NCBI GenBank assembly: GCA_902809985.1 | Contig: CADDXC010000001.1 | Coordinates: forward strand, 2,666,001 to 2,730,000 | Direction: 5' to 3' | Source of the DNA: Clostridiaceae bacterium BL-3 | GTDB taxonomy: Bacteria > Bacillota > Clostridia > Clostridiales > Clostridiaceae | DNA length: 64,000 nt | Part shown: positions 55,554-62,181 of the stretch, in pieces | Position numbering within the stretch: position 1 is the stretch's first letter | Layout of the letters: every line of letters begins with the position of its first letter | Position numbers and translations under genes: made by a program | The notes under the pieces: generated by a model | What the model was told of the DNA's origin: nothing | The model's database searches: none | What the model saw: only the letters and a program-made list of their open reading frames with translations

Positions 55554-55892
55554 TTATTTTTCATTGTCAGTTTTACATAAACCAATACTCTTGCCTTTAC
55601 AGATACATTCCTCTGTATCCGTCATAATATTCATTAAAAACAACATCAGCTTATTCGTATTAGTATTATCTAATGAATAGTGACTCCATACCCCTTCTTT
55701 TCTGCATTTAATAAGCTTACAATCCATCAGAACTTTCATATGGTGAGATAGAGTAGGCTGTGTAAAATCAAAATGTTCCAGTAAATCACAAGCACATTTT
55801 TCACCACAGGAAAGTATATCAATGATCTTTAATCTGTTTTGATCTGACAGTGCCTTGAATATTTTTGCGTTTAGTTCGTAATCCAAATTCAT
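55554..55892 (-). CDS. arsR: ArsR-family arsenic-responsive repressor
   Basis: This 112-residue winged-HTH repressor has the DNA-recognition helix region FDFTQPTLSHHMKVLMDCKL and the metal-site segment SCGEKCACDLLEHF. Other cysteines lie at the C terminus (ECICKGKS). Arsenite binding should release it from the palindromes upstream (55909-55949), opening arsR-arsD-arsA-acr3-DUF4177-arsC. It starts at an ATG after GGAGGTG. Confidence 0.93.
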   Translation of the reverse strand: MNLDYELNAKIFKALSDQNRLKIIDILSCGEKCACDLLEHFDFTQPTLSHHMKVLMDCKLIKCRKEGVWSHYSLDNTNTNKLMLFLMNIMTDTEECICKGKSIGLCKTDNEK

Positions 55893-55908
55893 AAAGTCAC
55901 CTCCTTAT

Positions 55909-55949
55909 ATAGATGATTATCTATATGTATAATATAGACTATTATCTAT
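55909..55949. promoter_or_regulatory. ArsR operator region of the main ars operon
   Basis: Two near-palindromes, ATAGATGATTATCTAT (55909-55924) and ATAGACTATTATCTAT (55934-55949), lie 17 bases or more upstream of arsR. They match the half-sites of the perfect palindrome at 56909-56954. They are likely ArsR binding sites overlapping the promoter. Confidence 0.7.
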
Positions 55950-55986
55950 GTGTTGTCAATATGATTATTGTAATAAATAAAAATAA

Positions 55987-56014
55987 TAGGTTATTATATA
56001 TATAATAACCTATG
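55987..56014 (-). terminator. Palindrome after the second arsC
   Basis: A perfect 28-bp palindrome (ATAGGTTATTATAT and its complement) is followed on the minus strand by TATTATTTTTATTTATT. It lies 106 bases after the arsC2 stop and probably ends that transcript. It resembles 56989-57016. Confidence 0.6.
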
Positions 56015-56119
56015 TAATGAACATTTATTTGTTACTTATAATGATTAATTTATAATCAATAAAACATTATTTTTATACCTTTTAATCTTTCACTATAGCC
56101 ATATATTAAAAATAAAATA

Positions 56120-56593
56120 TTATTTTAAAATTATTTCATCTAATCTTTTTCTCAATGTCACCTTGTCCAATTTATCTATTGGTAGAGCAATAAATAAATT
56201 AATTCTTTTAGCCAACTCATTTCTAATTTTTTTAAAGTGATTAACTGTCTCTTCCTCATTTCCCTTAAAATCTCTCGGATCAGTTATCCCCCAATGCACA
56301 TAAATTGCATCATTTGGTAAAGTAGGACATTCATTTTTAGCCTTATCACATAATGTAATAACAAAATCAAACTCCTCATTTAAAAATTGTTGTATTGACT
56401 TAGGTTTGTAATTACTAATATCTATACCCATTTCTTTCATAACAATTTTTGCATAAATATTAATATCATCAGCTGGCTGATTTCCCGCACTAAAGGCAAT
56501 AAATTTGCCCTTACCTTTATCATTTAGTATGGCCTCTGCCATTTGGCTTCTTGCAGAATTTTGAGTACATAAAAATAATACTTTCTTTTGCAT
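56120..56593 (-). CDS. Second arsenate reductase / LMW tyrosine-phosphatase family protein
   Basis: This 157-residue protein has the P-loop CTQNSARSQMAE and an aspartate region GITDPRDFKGNEEET. It is of the ArsC/Wzb family but a different subtype from arsC at 51672: it has a TLCDKAKNECPTLP cysteine pair and a longer C-terminal helix. It should reduce arsenate. It is the last gene of the second ars unit (marR-arsM-GNAT, then its own promoter region). Confidence 0.88.
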   Translation of the reverse strand: MQKKVLFLCTQNSARSQMAEAILNDKGKGKFIAFSAGNQPADDINIYAKIVMKEMGIDISNYKPKSIQQFLNEEFDFVITLCDKAKNECPTLPNDAIYVHWGITDPRDFKGNEEETVNHFKKIRNELAKRINLFIALPIDKLDKVTLRKRLDEIILK

Positions 56594-56908
56594 AATATCA
56601 CTCCCTAATTCTTTTATGTAATTACTTATTCATAATCATATGGTAGATCATATTAGTTATCAATAATTATAATAATTATTTAGCATACATTTAACATTTT
56701 ATATAAATAGCATTAAACAACTATCTTGAAATTTCATAGGATTAACTAAATAATTTCATCAGTTAGGGAGAATGAAACTAAAAAACTTAATCCTATGATT
56801 TATCAATTATAATTTCGTAAAATTCATATTAATTCAAAAAGCTTTTTATTTTTATTTTTAAAATCTTTATGTTTAACTTTTAAATATAAATTCACAAAAT
56901 CATTTTTC
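56594..56908. other. AT-rich leader of the second arsC
   Basis: About 310 bases between the operator palindrome and arsC2. It contains a stretch near 56640-56700 rich in TAATTAT repeats, and no gene or clear hairpin. It may be a long 5' leader or degenerate sequence. Confidence 0.45.
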
Positions 56909-56954
56909 ACATAGATAATAATCTATATTTATAAATATAGATTATTATCTATGT
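56909..56954. promoter_or_regulatory. Perfect 46-bp palindrome, candidate ArsR operator
   Basis: The 23-base arm beginning ACATAGATAATAATCTAT at 56909 is followed directly by its exact reverse complement ending at 56954. The arm contains the same ATAGATNATNATCTAT half-site as the arsR promoter, so it is likely an ArsR operator that brings the second arsC under the same control. Confidence 0.7.
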
Positions 56955-56988
56955 ATTGTCAACAACATTACTAAAATTAATTAAAATT

Positions 56989-57016
56989 ATAGACTATTAT
57001 ATGTATAATAGTCTAT
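56989..57016 (-). terminator. Palindrome after the acetyltransferase gene
   Basis: 13-base perfect arms ATAGACTATTATA / TATAATAGTCTAT around TG, followed on the minus strand by a T-rich run. It lies 63 bases after the acetyltransferase stop, in the same relative place as 55987-56014. Confidence 0.6.
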
Positions 57017-57078
57017 GTAATAAGATTTTATTTATTCTCAATTTGTATAAATATCTAATTAATTTCTACTATATGCAT

Positions 57079-57591
57079 CTAATTTATTCCAACTGATTTA
57101 CTTCTGTGTTCCATCAAAACCACATCATGCCATACACCATTACTCATTTTTCCCAATCTTTCTCTTATACCTACTTTTCTAAAACCACATTTTTTATGAA
57201 GATCTATGCTTTTAATATTCTCCTTTATAATTACAGATTGCAAAGTCCAGAATCCATTTTCTTCTGAAAATTTTATTAAGTTTGTTAGAAGGGCGGTTCC
57301 TATGCCCTTCTCTCTGTATTCCTTTTTTATATATATGCTTACTTCTGCAACACCTGCATATACACATCTACTTGAAATTGGGCTTAAAGCTGCCCATCCC
57401 AATACTTTAGTAGATGAACATACTATTAATCTACATGATTTAATGTGGCTGTTATTCCAATCCTGCCATGTAGGTACTTCTGTCTGAAATGTGGCTTTAC
57501 CTGTATTTATACCTTCCAAATAAATTTTTGATACTTCTTCCCAGTGTTTTTCAGTTATTTCTTCAATATTAAAATTCACCTTTCTCCACAT
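57079..57591 (-). CDS. GNAT acetyltransferase, ArsN/phosphinothricin type
   Basis: This 170-residue acetyltransferase shows the acetyl-CoA loop KKEYREKGIGTALLTNLIKF (R-x-x-G-x-G/A) and the phosphinothricin-acetyltransferase features EGINTGKATFQTEVPTW and LHKKCGFRKVGIRERLGK. In ars operons this type (ArsN1) acetylates the arsenical antibiotic arsinothricin. The start is uncertain: the ATG at 57591 sits on a GGGAG, and a GTG at 57579 lies four bases after GGAG. It follows arsM after about 25 bases. Confidence 0.85.
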   Translation of the reverse strand: MWRKVNFNIEEITEKHWEEVSKIYLEGINTGKATFQTEVPTWQDWNNSHIKSCRLIVCSSTKVLGWAALSPISSRCVYAGVAEVSIYIKKEYREKGIGTALLTNLIKFSEENGFWTLQSVIIKENIKSIDLHKKCGFRKVGIRERLGKMSNGVWHDVVLMEHRSKSVGIN

Positions 57592-57616
57592 CTCCCACTT
57601 ATATACAATCTTTATC

Positions 57617-58438
57617 CTAAAATTTATATGCCTTTACATGCGCTCCTGCGAAAGCTCCATCAACAATATCCGTATCTATTTTACTATATACATCATCTAA
57701 TTTTTTTTGCTTTGCAATATTTTCTATAACATCCTTGGTATATATATTTATCGGCGTTATTTCAATATCTTTAAATCCGACCTTTTCAAGTATTTCCTCA
57801 TATTCTTTGATTGGTAAAGCACCTGCAATACACCCTACCCACATTTCAACACTATGCCTTATATTTTCCGGTACATCTTTAAGAACAACAATATCCGCAA
57901 TTGCTAACCTTCCACCCTTTTTTAATACCCTATAAGCTTCTGACAAGGCTTTTTCTTTACTTTCACATAGATTTATTACACAATTTGATGTAATAACATC
58001 TATTGTTTCATCTTTTAAAGGTATATCTTCAATATATCCCTTTATAAATTCTACATTTTTAACTCCCATTTTTTCTTTATTTTTGTTTGCTAATTCCAGC
58101 ATTTCATCTGTCATGTCAAGGCCATACACTTTCCCATCTTCACCAACATATTTAGATGAAATAAAGACATCTATTCCGCCACCACTTCCCAGATCCAGAA
58201 CTGTTTCACCCAATTTAGGATTAGCAAGTACAACAGGGTTTGCACATCCAAGTGATGCATTTACAGCTTCATCCGGCAACCCTTCTATAAAATCTTTAGT
58301 ATACAAATTTTGATTTTTGGTAGTATCTCCACAGCATGATGATGTACCGCATCCACAATTAACATTGGTTTTATCGCTTACCTTTCTAGCTATATTGCCA
58401 TAATACTCTTTAACTTGACCTTTAATTGAATTTTTCAT
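57617..58438 (-). CDS. arsM: Arsenite S-adenosylmethionine methyltransferase ArsM
   Basis: This 273-residue methyltransferase has the SAM loop VLDLGSGGGIDVFISSKYVG and the arsenite-binding cysteines in SSCCGDTTKNQ, ASLGCANPV, SNCVINLCESKEKA and MWVGCIAGALP, which are the four conserved positions of ArsM. It methylates arsenite to mono- and dimethyl forms. It lies directly after the MarR gene (13 bases) and before the acetyltransferase. Confidence 0.94.
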   Translation of the reverse strand: MKNSIKGQVKEYYGNIARKVSDKTNVNCGCGTSSCCGDTTKNQNLYTKDFIEGLPDEAVNASLGCANPVVLANPKLGETVLDLGSGGGIDVFISSKYVGEDGKVYGLDMTDEMLELANKNKEKMGVKNVEFIKGYIEDIPLKDETIDVITSNCVINLCESKEKALSEAYRVLKKGGRLAIADIVVLKDVPENIRHSVEMWVGCIAGALPIKEYEEILEKVGFKDIEITPINIYTKDVIENIAKQKKLDDVYSKIDTDIVDGAFAGAHVKAYKF

Positions 58439-58451
58439 AATATATTCCTCC

Positions 58452-58892
58452 TTAACAACATTTATTTTGATTTACAGCCTTAACAAGCAATTTTAAACTT
58501 TCAATTACTTGTTCCCTTTTATGTTCAGGTATAGATTTAAAAATTCTTTCATAATATTCTTCCATACTTCCTTCAATATTTTTAAATGCTCCTACTCCCT
58601 TATCTGTAAGTTTTATTGTTACGTATCGTCTATCATCTGGATGCAGTTCTCTAATTACAAAATCATTTTCAACAAGATTATTTATTGTTCTGCTCATTGT
58701 ACTTTTATCCAAAGTCAGTATTTCAGCAAGCCTATTCAAAGAAATTTTTTGTGCTCTCCCAATCTCTACAATAGCATGACATTGCGAAATAGTTACACCA
58801 CAACAAACTGAATCTCCTTTCTCCAATATTCCTAGATTTCTTACTAATATCCTAATCAGCTCTCTTAAATAATTACTTTCGGTTTCTTCCAT
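58452..58892 (-). CDS. MarR-family regulator with cysteine pairs, candidate arsenical sensor
   Basis: This 146-residue winged HTH of the MarR group shows LNRLAEILTLDKSTMSRTIN and the wing HPDDRRYVTIKLTDKG. It has vicinal cysteines in SVCCGVTISQC near residue 30 and a terminal NQNKCC, unlike most MarR proteins, which suits binding of trivalent arsenic. It heads the marR-arsM-acetyltransferase unit, and two tandem palindromes upstream (58911-58939) suggest that it represses itself. Confidence 0.9.
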   Translation of the reverse strand: MEETESNYLRELIRILVRNLGILEKGDSVCCGVTISQCHAIVEIGRAQKISLNRLAEILTLDKSTMSRTINNLVENDFVIRELHPDDRRYVTIKLTDKGVGAFKNIEGSMEEYYERIFKSIPEHKREQVIESLKLLVKAVNQNKCC

Positions 58893-58910
58893 ATAACCAC
58901 CTCAAATGAA

Positions 58911-58939
58911 TTGTATCATACAACCGTTGTATTTTACAA
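58911..58939. promoter_or_regulatory. Tandem MarR-type operator palindromes
   Basis: TTGTATCATACAA (58911-58923) and TTGTATTTTACAA (58927-58939), each a palindrome about a one- to three-base centre, are separated by CCG. They lie 19 bases upstream of the MarR start, within its likely promoter. Confidence 0.7.
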
Positions 58940-59054
58940 CTAATTATTTATAATTTAACTTAAAATTAATAATGCATTACTTTCAATACATACCATAAGT
59001 AATAGCATTATTTTAAATATAAAGGCCATTTTATTTTCTGAAATTTTTATTATA

Positions 59055-59408
59055 TTAATACCATTCTTCACCTTTTTCAATTACATGTAACCATTCTTTT
59101 TTATCATTTATTTTATATTCAAACCTTAAATAGGTACTTATTTCATTTTCCAAAATATCAAGGTGTTTATACTCTTTATCTCTCCACGTATGCATTACCA
59201 TCTTTAAACCATTCCTGCAAATAATATTAACCGTTCCACCCAAAGGTACGAACTCATCATCTTCAATATTTTCCTTACCTAGATGTAATATTTCCTCTAC
59301 AAAATTAATATTTGCAGAAACTATATTAGATCTCGTTTCTAAAAAATTAGCATTAAAAAACTTAACTATAAATTTTTTATAAAAAGTTCTATTTAAATCA
59401 TCAATCCT
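59055..59408 (-). pseudogene. Fragment of an unknown protein gene (start missing)
   Basis: An open frame of about 117 codons ends at 59055 with HVIEKGEEWY and reads like real protein (LETRSNIVSANINFVEEILH, MHTWRDKEYKHLDILENE). It has no start codon with a ribosome site: a TAA precedes it at 59409-59411, and the first alternative start, a TTG at 59243, lies deep inside. The 5' part was probably lost at the junction with the adjacent transposase remnant. I do not recognise the family. Confidence 0.5.
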
Positions 59409-59590
59409 TTATATCTATCAATTTGTTTATAATCAATTCCATATATTTTATATAAGTCCTTGTTAATAGAGACAAAATGACTGCTTTCTAAATCTTTAAA
59501 CGATGTAACTTCTTTTAAAATATAATATATATCAATGAGCATACTGCATGCTATTGCAATTAATGCTTGTTTTGTTACAATTTTAATATA
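59393..59590 (-). pseudogene. IS110-like transposase C-terminal remnant
   Basis: A 65-codon frame without start contains VTKQALIAIACSMLIDIYYI and LKEVTSFKDLESSHF, which resembles the C-terminal region of IS110/IS902-type transposases (the A-x-A-R-K-M-L-x-x-I-Y segment). It is bounded upstream by a stop at 59591 and overlaps the broken gene by a few bases. It marks an old insertion at the edge of the ars island. Confidence 0.5.
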
Positions 59591-59643
59591 TTACTATATT
59601 TACTAACGAATATAATAAAAAATAAGTATAAACAATATAGTTT

Positions 59644-59820
59644 CTATCTATGCAAACTTTCCTCTTTTATGTAATCAAGAATTAACTTGTCTAATTCCCA
59701 GCTTACACTTAATATATCCACATCTATCATATCTTTATTTAAGATATTCTGTGATAATTTATTATTTAAAATATGCCTAGTTTCTTCTATTTCATGCCTT
59801 ATTCTCATTTTCTTATCCAT
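59644..59820 (-). CDS. Spo0E-like aspartyl-phosphate phosphatase family protein
   Basis: This 58-residue protein has the two-helix Spo0E pattern: MRIRHEIEETRHILNN, then the signature SVSWELDKLILDYIK (S-x-x-L-D-x-L-I). Spo0E proteins dephosphorylate Spo0A~P and delay sporulation. The ATG at 59820 lies after GGAGG by five bases; the longer frame to 59832 includes that site. It is carried on the mobile element and is divergent from a small XRE gene. Confidence 0.75.
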   Translation of the reverse strand: MDKKMRIRHEIEETRHILNNKLSQNILNKDMIDVDILSVSWELDKLILDYIKEESLHR

Positions 59821-59924
59821 AAAATCCTCCATATAATTAGTAAACTTGCTTCACAAGCAAATTATAACATTATTTCTCACATATAATCAATATAGACAAA
59901 GGATTATTTTGGAGGATTAGCTTA

Positions 59925-60170
59925 ATGGCATACACTAAAAATAAAAACAAAAATTTAATTGGTGATAAGGTCAAATATGCAAGGCTTAGAAATAAGCCCA
60001 AAATAACTCAAAACGATTTACTCGCTAGACTTGCAGTAAGAGGAATAACTCTTGAAAAAACAGCAATATCCAAAATTGAATCCAAAACAAGACCGGTTAC
60101 AGACAAGGAACTTGTTGCCATAGCTGATGCTTTAGGTGTAAATATATTATGGCTGCTTGGAAAGGAATAA
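59925..60170 (+). CDS. Small XRE-family HTH regulator
   Basis: This 81-residue protein is little more than one HTH domain (VKYARLRNKPKITQNDLLAR, ITLEKTAISKIESKTRPVTD, then LGVNILWLLGKE). It starts nine bases after GGAGG. It is the only plus-strand gene of the element in this window, divergent from the Spo0E-like gene, and lies next to the conjugation genes. It may repress either side. Confidence 0.88.
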   Translation: MAYTKNKNKNLIGDKVKYARLRNKPKITQNDLLARLAVRGITLEKTAISKIESKTRPVTDKELVAIADALGVNILWLLGKE

Positions 60171-60265
60171 AAATATTCTTTTTATTTAGTAATTAATATA
60201 AATCGTTAATAAATGATAAAGCATGGTAATTTCTATTCTTGATAATATAACATTTGTTGCTATTT

Positions 60266-61162
60266 TTATTTAACAATCATCCAATTTCTATCCTTATCCA
60301 GAGTCAAATCAAACTGTGAAATTTGTATCGCCTTTGTCTGTTGATCAAGGTACTTCACAGATACCGATACCTGCACTTTATTATCAATTTTTCGATACAC
60401 GGGATTGATAAGCTCTGAAAATACATAATCCTTACTAACTGGTTTCAGTACATCGTCTTTTACATAGTAGGACAACTCCTTTTTACTTGCAGTAGGGTAG
60501 AGTTTAAAGAATGTCTTTAAGAATTCGTTGATTTCCTCTGTAGTAGCCTCATCCACTCTACCATCACTTTCTGGTATCTTTGGTTCATAAACTGACTTGG
60601 CAGGTATTCCACAAATGGTTGGATTTTTTATAATGGCCATGTTTTCGGATTTATCAACATAGACTGTCACTTCATAAGAGGAATCAACAACCTTTTTTGT
60701 AGTACCTTCCGTTATCAATTGATCAACAGAAAAAATAACTTCATATTTATTGTTATCTACCTTTTTTACTTTCCAGATTTCCACGTCATTAACTGTAGAA
60801 GACGTTGGTATATCTCTTCGAATAGTATCAGTATTCAAATCCTGCAATTCCTTAGTCAGATACCCTTTGAGGTTTTCTGTTCGCGCATCTATAGACTTCT
60901 GGTTGTTTTGCCATGAGTAGTAGATATTGGCAAAGTTCTTCACGAAATTTTCTATCTGATTGGTATCCACCACTTGTTTTTCAATGACCTTTGTTTCATG
61001 AACAGTTTTTATATCTATGGCAGTAAAATTCTTATAAATTCCAAAAATAATACTGCCAACAAGCAGTACCCACAGAAAAATGATGGATTTCCTATGGGTA
61101 CCAACTTTCATAACATGTACCTTTTTCGCCCTAAGCTTCTTTTCTTTTTTCCATATCTTCAT
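60266..61162 (-). CDS. Conjugation protein TcpC (Tn916 Orf13 family)
   Basis: This 298-residue protein has a basic cytoplasmic start, one membrane helix (about 27-47, SIIFLWVLLVGSIIFGIYK) and two NTF2-like outer domains (about 70-190 and 200-298) as in TcpC/Orf13, which are VirB8-like scaffold proteins of Gram-positive conjugation machines. It is the last gene of the transfer operon seen here, 17 bases after the Orf14-like gene. Confidence 0.88.
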   Translation of the reverse strand: MKIWKKEKKLRAKKVHVMKVGTHRKSIIFLWVLLVGSIIFGIYKNFTAIDIKTVHETKVIEKQVVDTNQIENFVKNFANIYYSWQNNQKSIDARTENLKGYLTKELQDLNTDTIRRDIPTSSTVNDVEIWKVKKVDNNKYEVIFSVDQLITEGTTKKVVDSSYEVTVYVDKSENMAIIKNPTICGIPAKSVYEPKIPESDGRVDEATTEEINEFLKTFFKLYPTASKKELSYYVKDDVLKPVSKDYVFSELINPVYRKIDNKVQVSVSVKYLDQQTKAIQISQFDLTLDKDRNWMIVK

Positions 61163-61179
61163 ATCTTAAATTTTCCTTT

Positions 61180-62181
61180 CTATTTATTTTTAATTCTACC
61201 TGCGCTTACCAAATGCTCATGCCAGTATGAAGTAGTGAGGTCGGCGTATCCTATAGGATTGCCCGCATGATACATACGATTGTTTCCAATATAAATGCCC
61301 ACATGCGTGATATAGGTTCCTGCATTATAGGTACCATGAAAAAACACCAGATCACCTGGCTTTGCTTCTGATAGGGAAATGTGCTGCGTCATATCATATT
61401 GCTCCTGGGCTGTCCTGGGAAGTTTAATTCCGGCCTTCCCAAAACACCACTGTGTCAGCCCACTGCAATCAAATGAAATGTTTGGGTTGCTGCCACCAAA
61501 CATATATTTCCAGCCTTCATATTTAAGGGCTTCTGTCATAATTGTCTGGACTGTGGTATTATCAAAACGAGGAGTGCTCAGATATTGTAATACCAACGGC
61601 ACATAAAACATGTTTCCATAGCCATACATCCAACCGCCGTTTTTTCTTACAGCAATTGGATTTGTATAAGTGACTTTATTTCCACCGGATTTTTCTCTTG
61701 CAAAGCTCTCTGCAAGTTCAAATGTGTACTTCTTGCCATGACTGGCGACATAATCTATGAAACCTTCTCCATAGTTATAAGACTGTACAACAGTATTTAT
61801 ATCACAGCCTTTTTTCTTGGAATACTCAAGCAAGGTTACAAAATATTTACAGCCTTGCTTTATGGATTCCTCTACAGAAAAGGAACCTGCGGACACTCCT
61901 GCAGATTCAATAGATTGCATGACATCTGTTCCTCGTCCGCCACTTTCCACCTGCATGATGGCAAGCAAATAGCTTACATATTCTTCAATTCCATATTCCC
62001 TGGCATACTTCTCAACCATAGGCTTGTGTGCCAGCACTTCCTGTGACAAATTGGAACCTGCAAGATCAATATCGCTGTCATTTCCACTGTCTTCATCTGA
62101 AATAAAGACAGCAACAAAAATAAGAAGAAAAAGCAGTACAGCAAACACAACACCGAGGACAATCAAATGTTTAAGCTTCAT
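61180..62181 (-). CDS. Two-domain conjugation cell-wall hydrolase (Tn916 Orf14/CwlT type)
   Basis: This 333-residue protein has an N-terminal membrane anchor (about 5-28), a lysozyme-like domain (about 45-190, LLAIMQVESGGRGTDVMQS and SYNYGEGFIDYV) and a C-terminal NlpC/P60 peptidase (about 210-330, with Cys in SFDCSGLTQWCFGKAG and His in YITHVGIYIGNNRMYHAG). It opens peptidoglycan for the mating channel. It overlaps the Orf15-like gene by four bases. Confidence 0.94.
   Translation of the reverse strand: MKLKHLIVLGVVFAVLLFLLIFVAVFISDEDSGNDSDIDLAGSNLSQEVLAHKPMVEKYAREYGIEEYVSYLLAIMQVESGGRGTDVMQSIESAGVSAGSFSVEESIKQGCKYFVTLLEYSKKKGCDINTVVQSYNYGEGFIDYVASHGKKYTFELAESFAREKSGGNKVTYTNPIAVRKNGGWMYGYGNMFYVPLVLQYLSTPRFDNTTVQTIMTEALKYEGWKYMFGGSNPNISFDCSGLTQWCFGKAGIKLPRTAQEQYDMTQHISLSEAKPGDLVFFHGTYNAGTYITHVGIYIGNNRMYHAGNPIGYADLTTSYWHEHLVSAGRIKNK

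Noticed and set aside
57544-57729. Short plus-strand frame between the acetyltransferase and arsM.
   Set aside because: It overlaps both genes in antisense, without a ribosome site.
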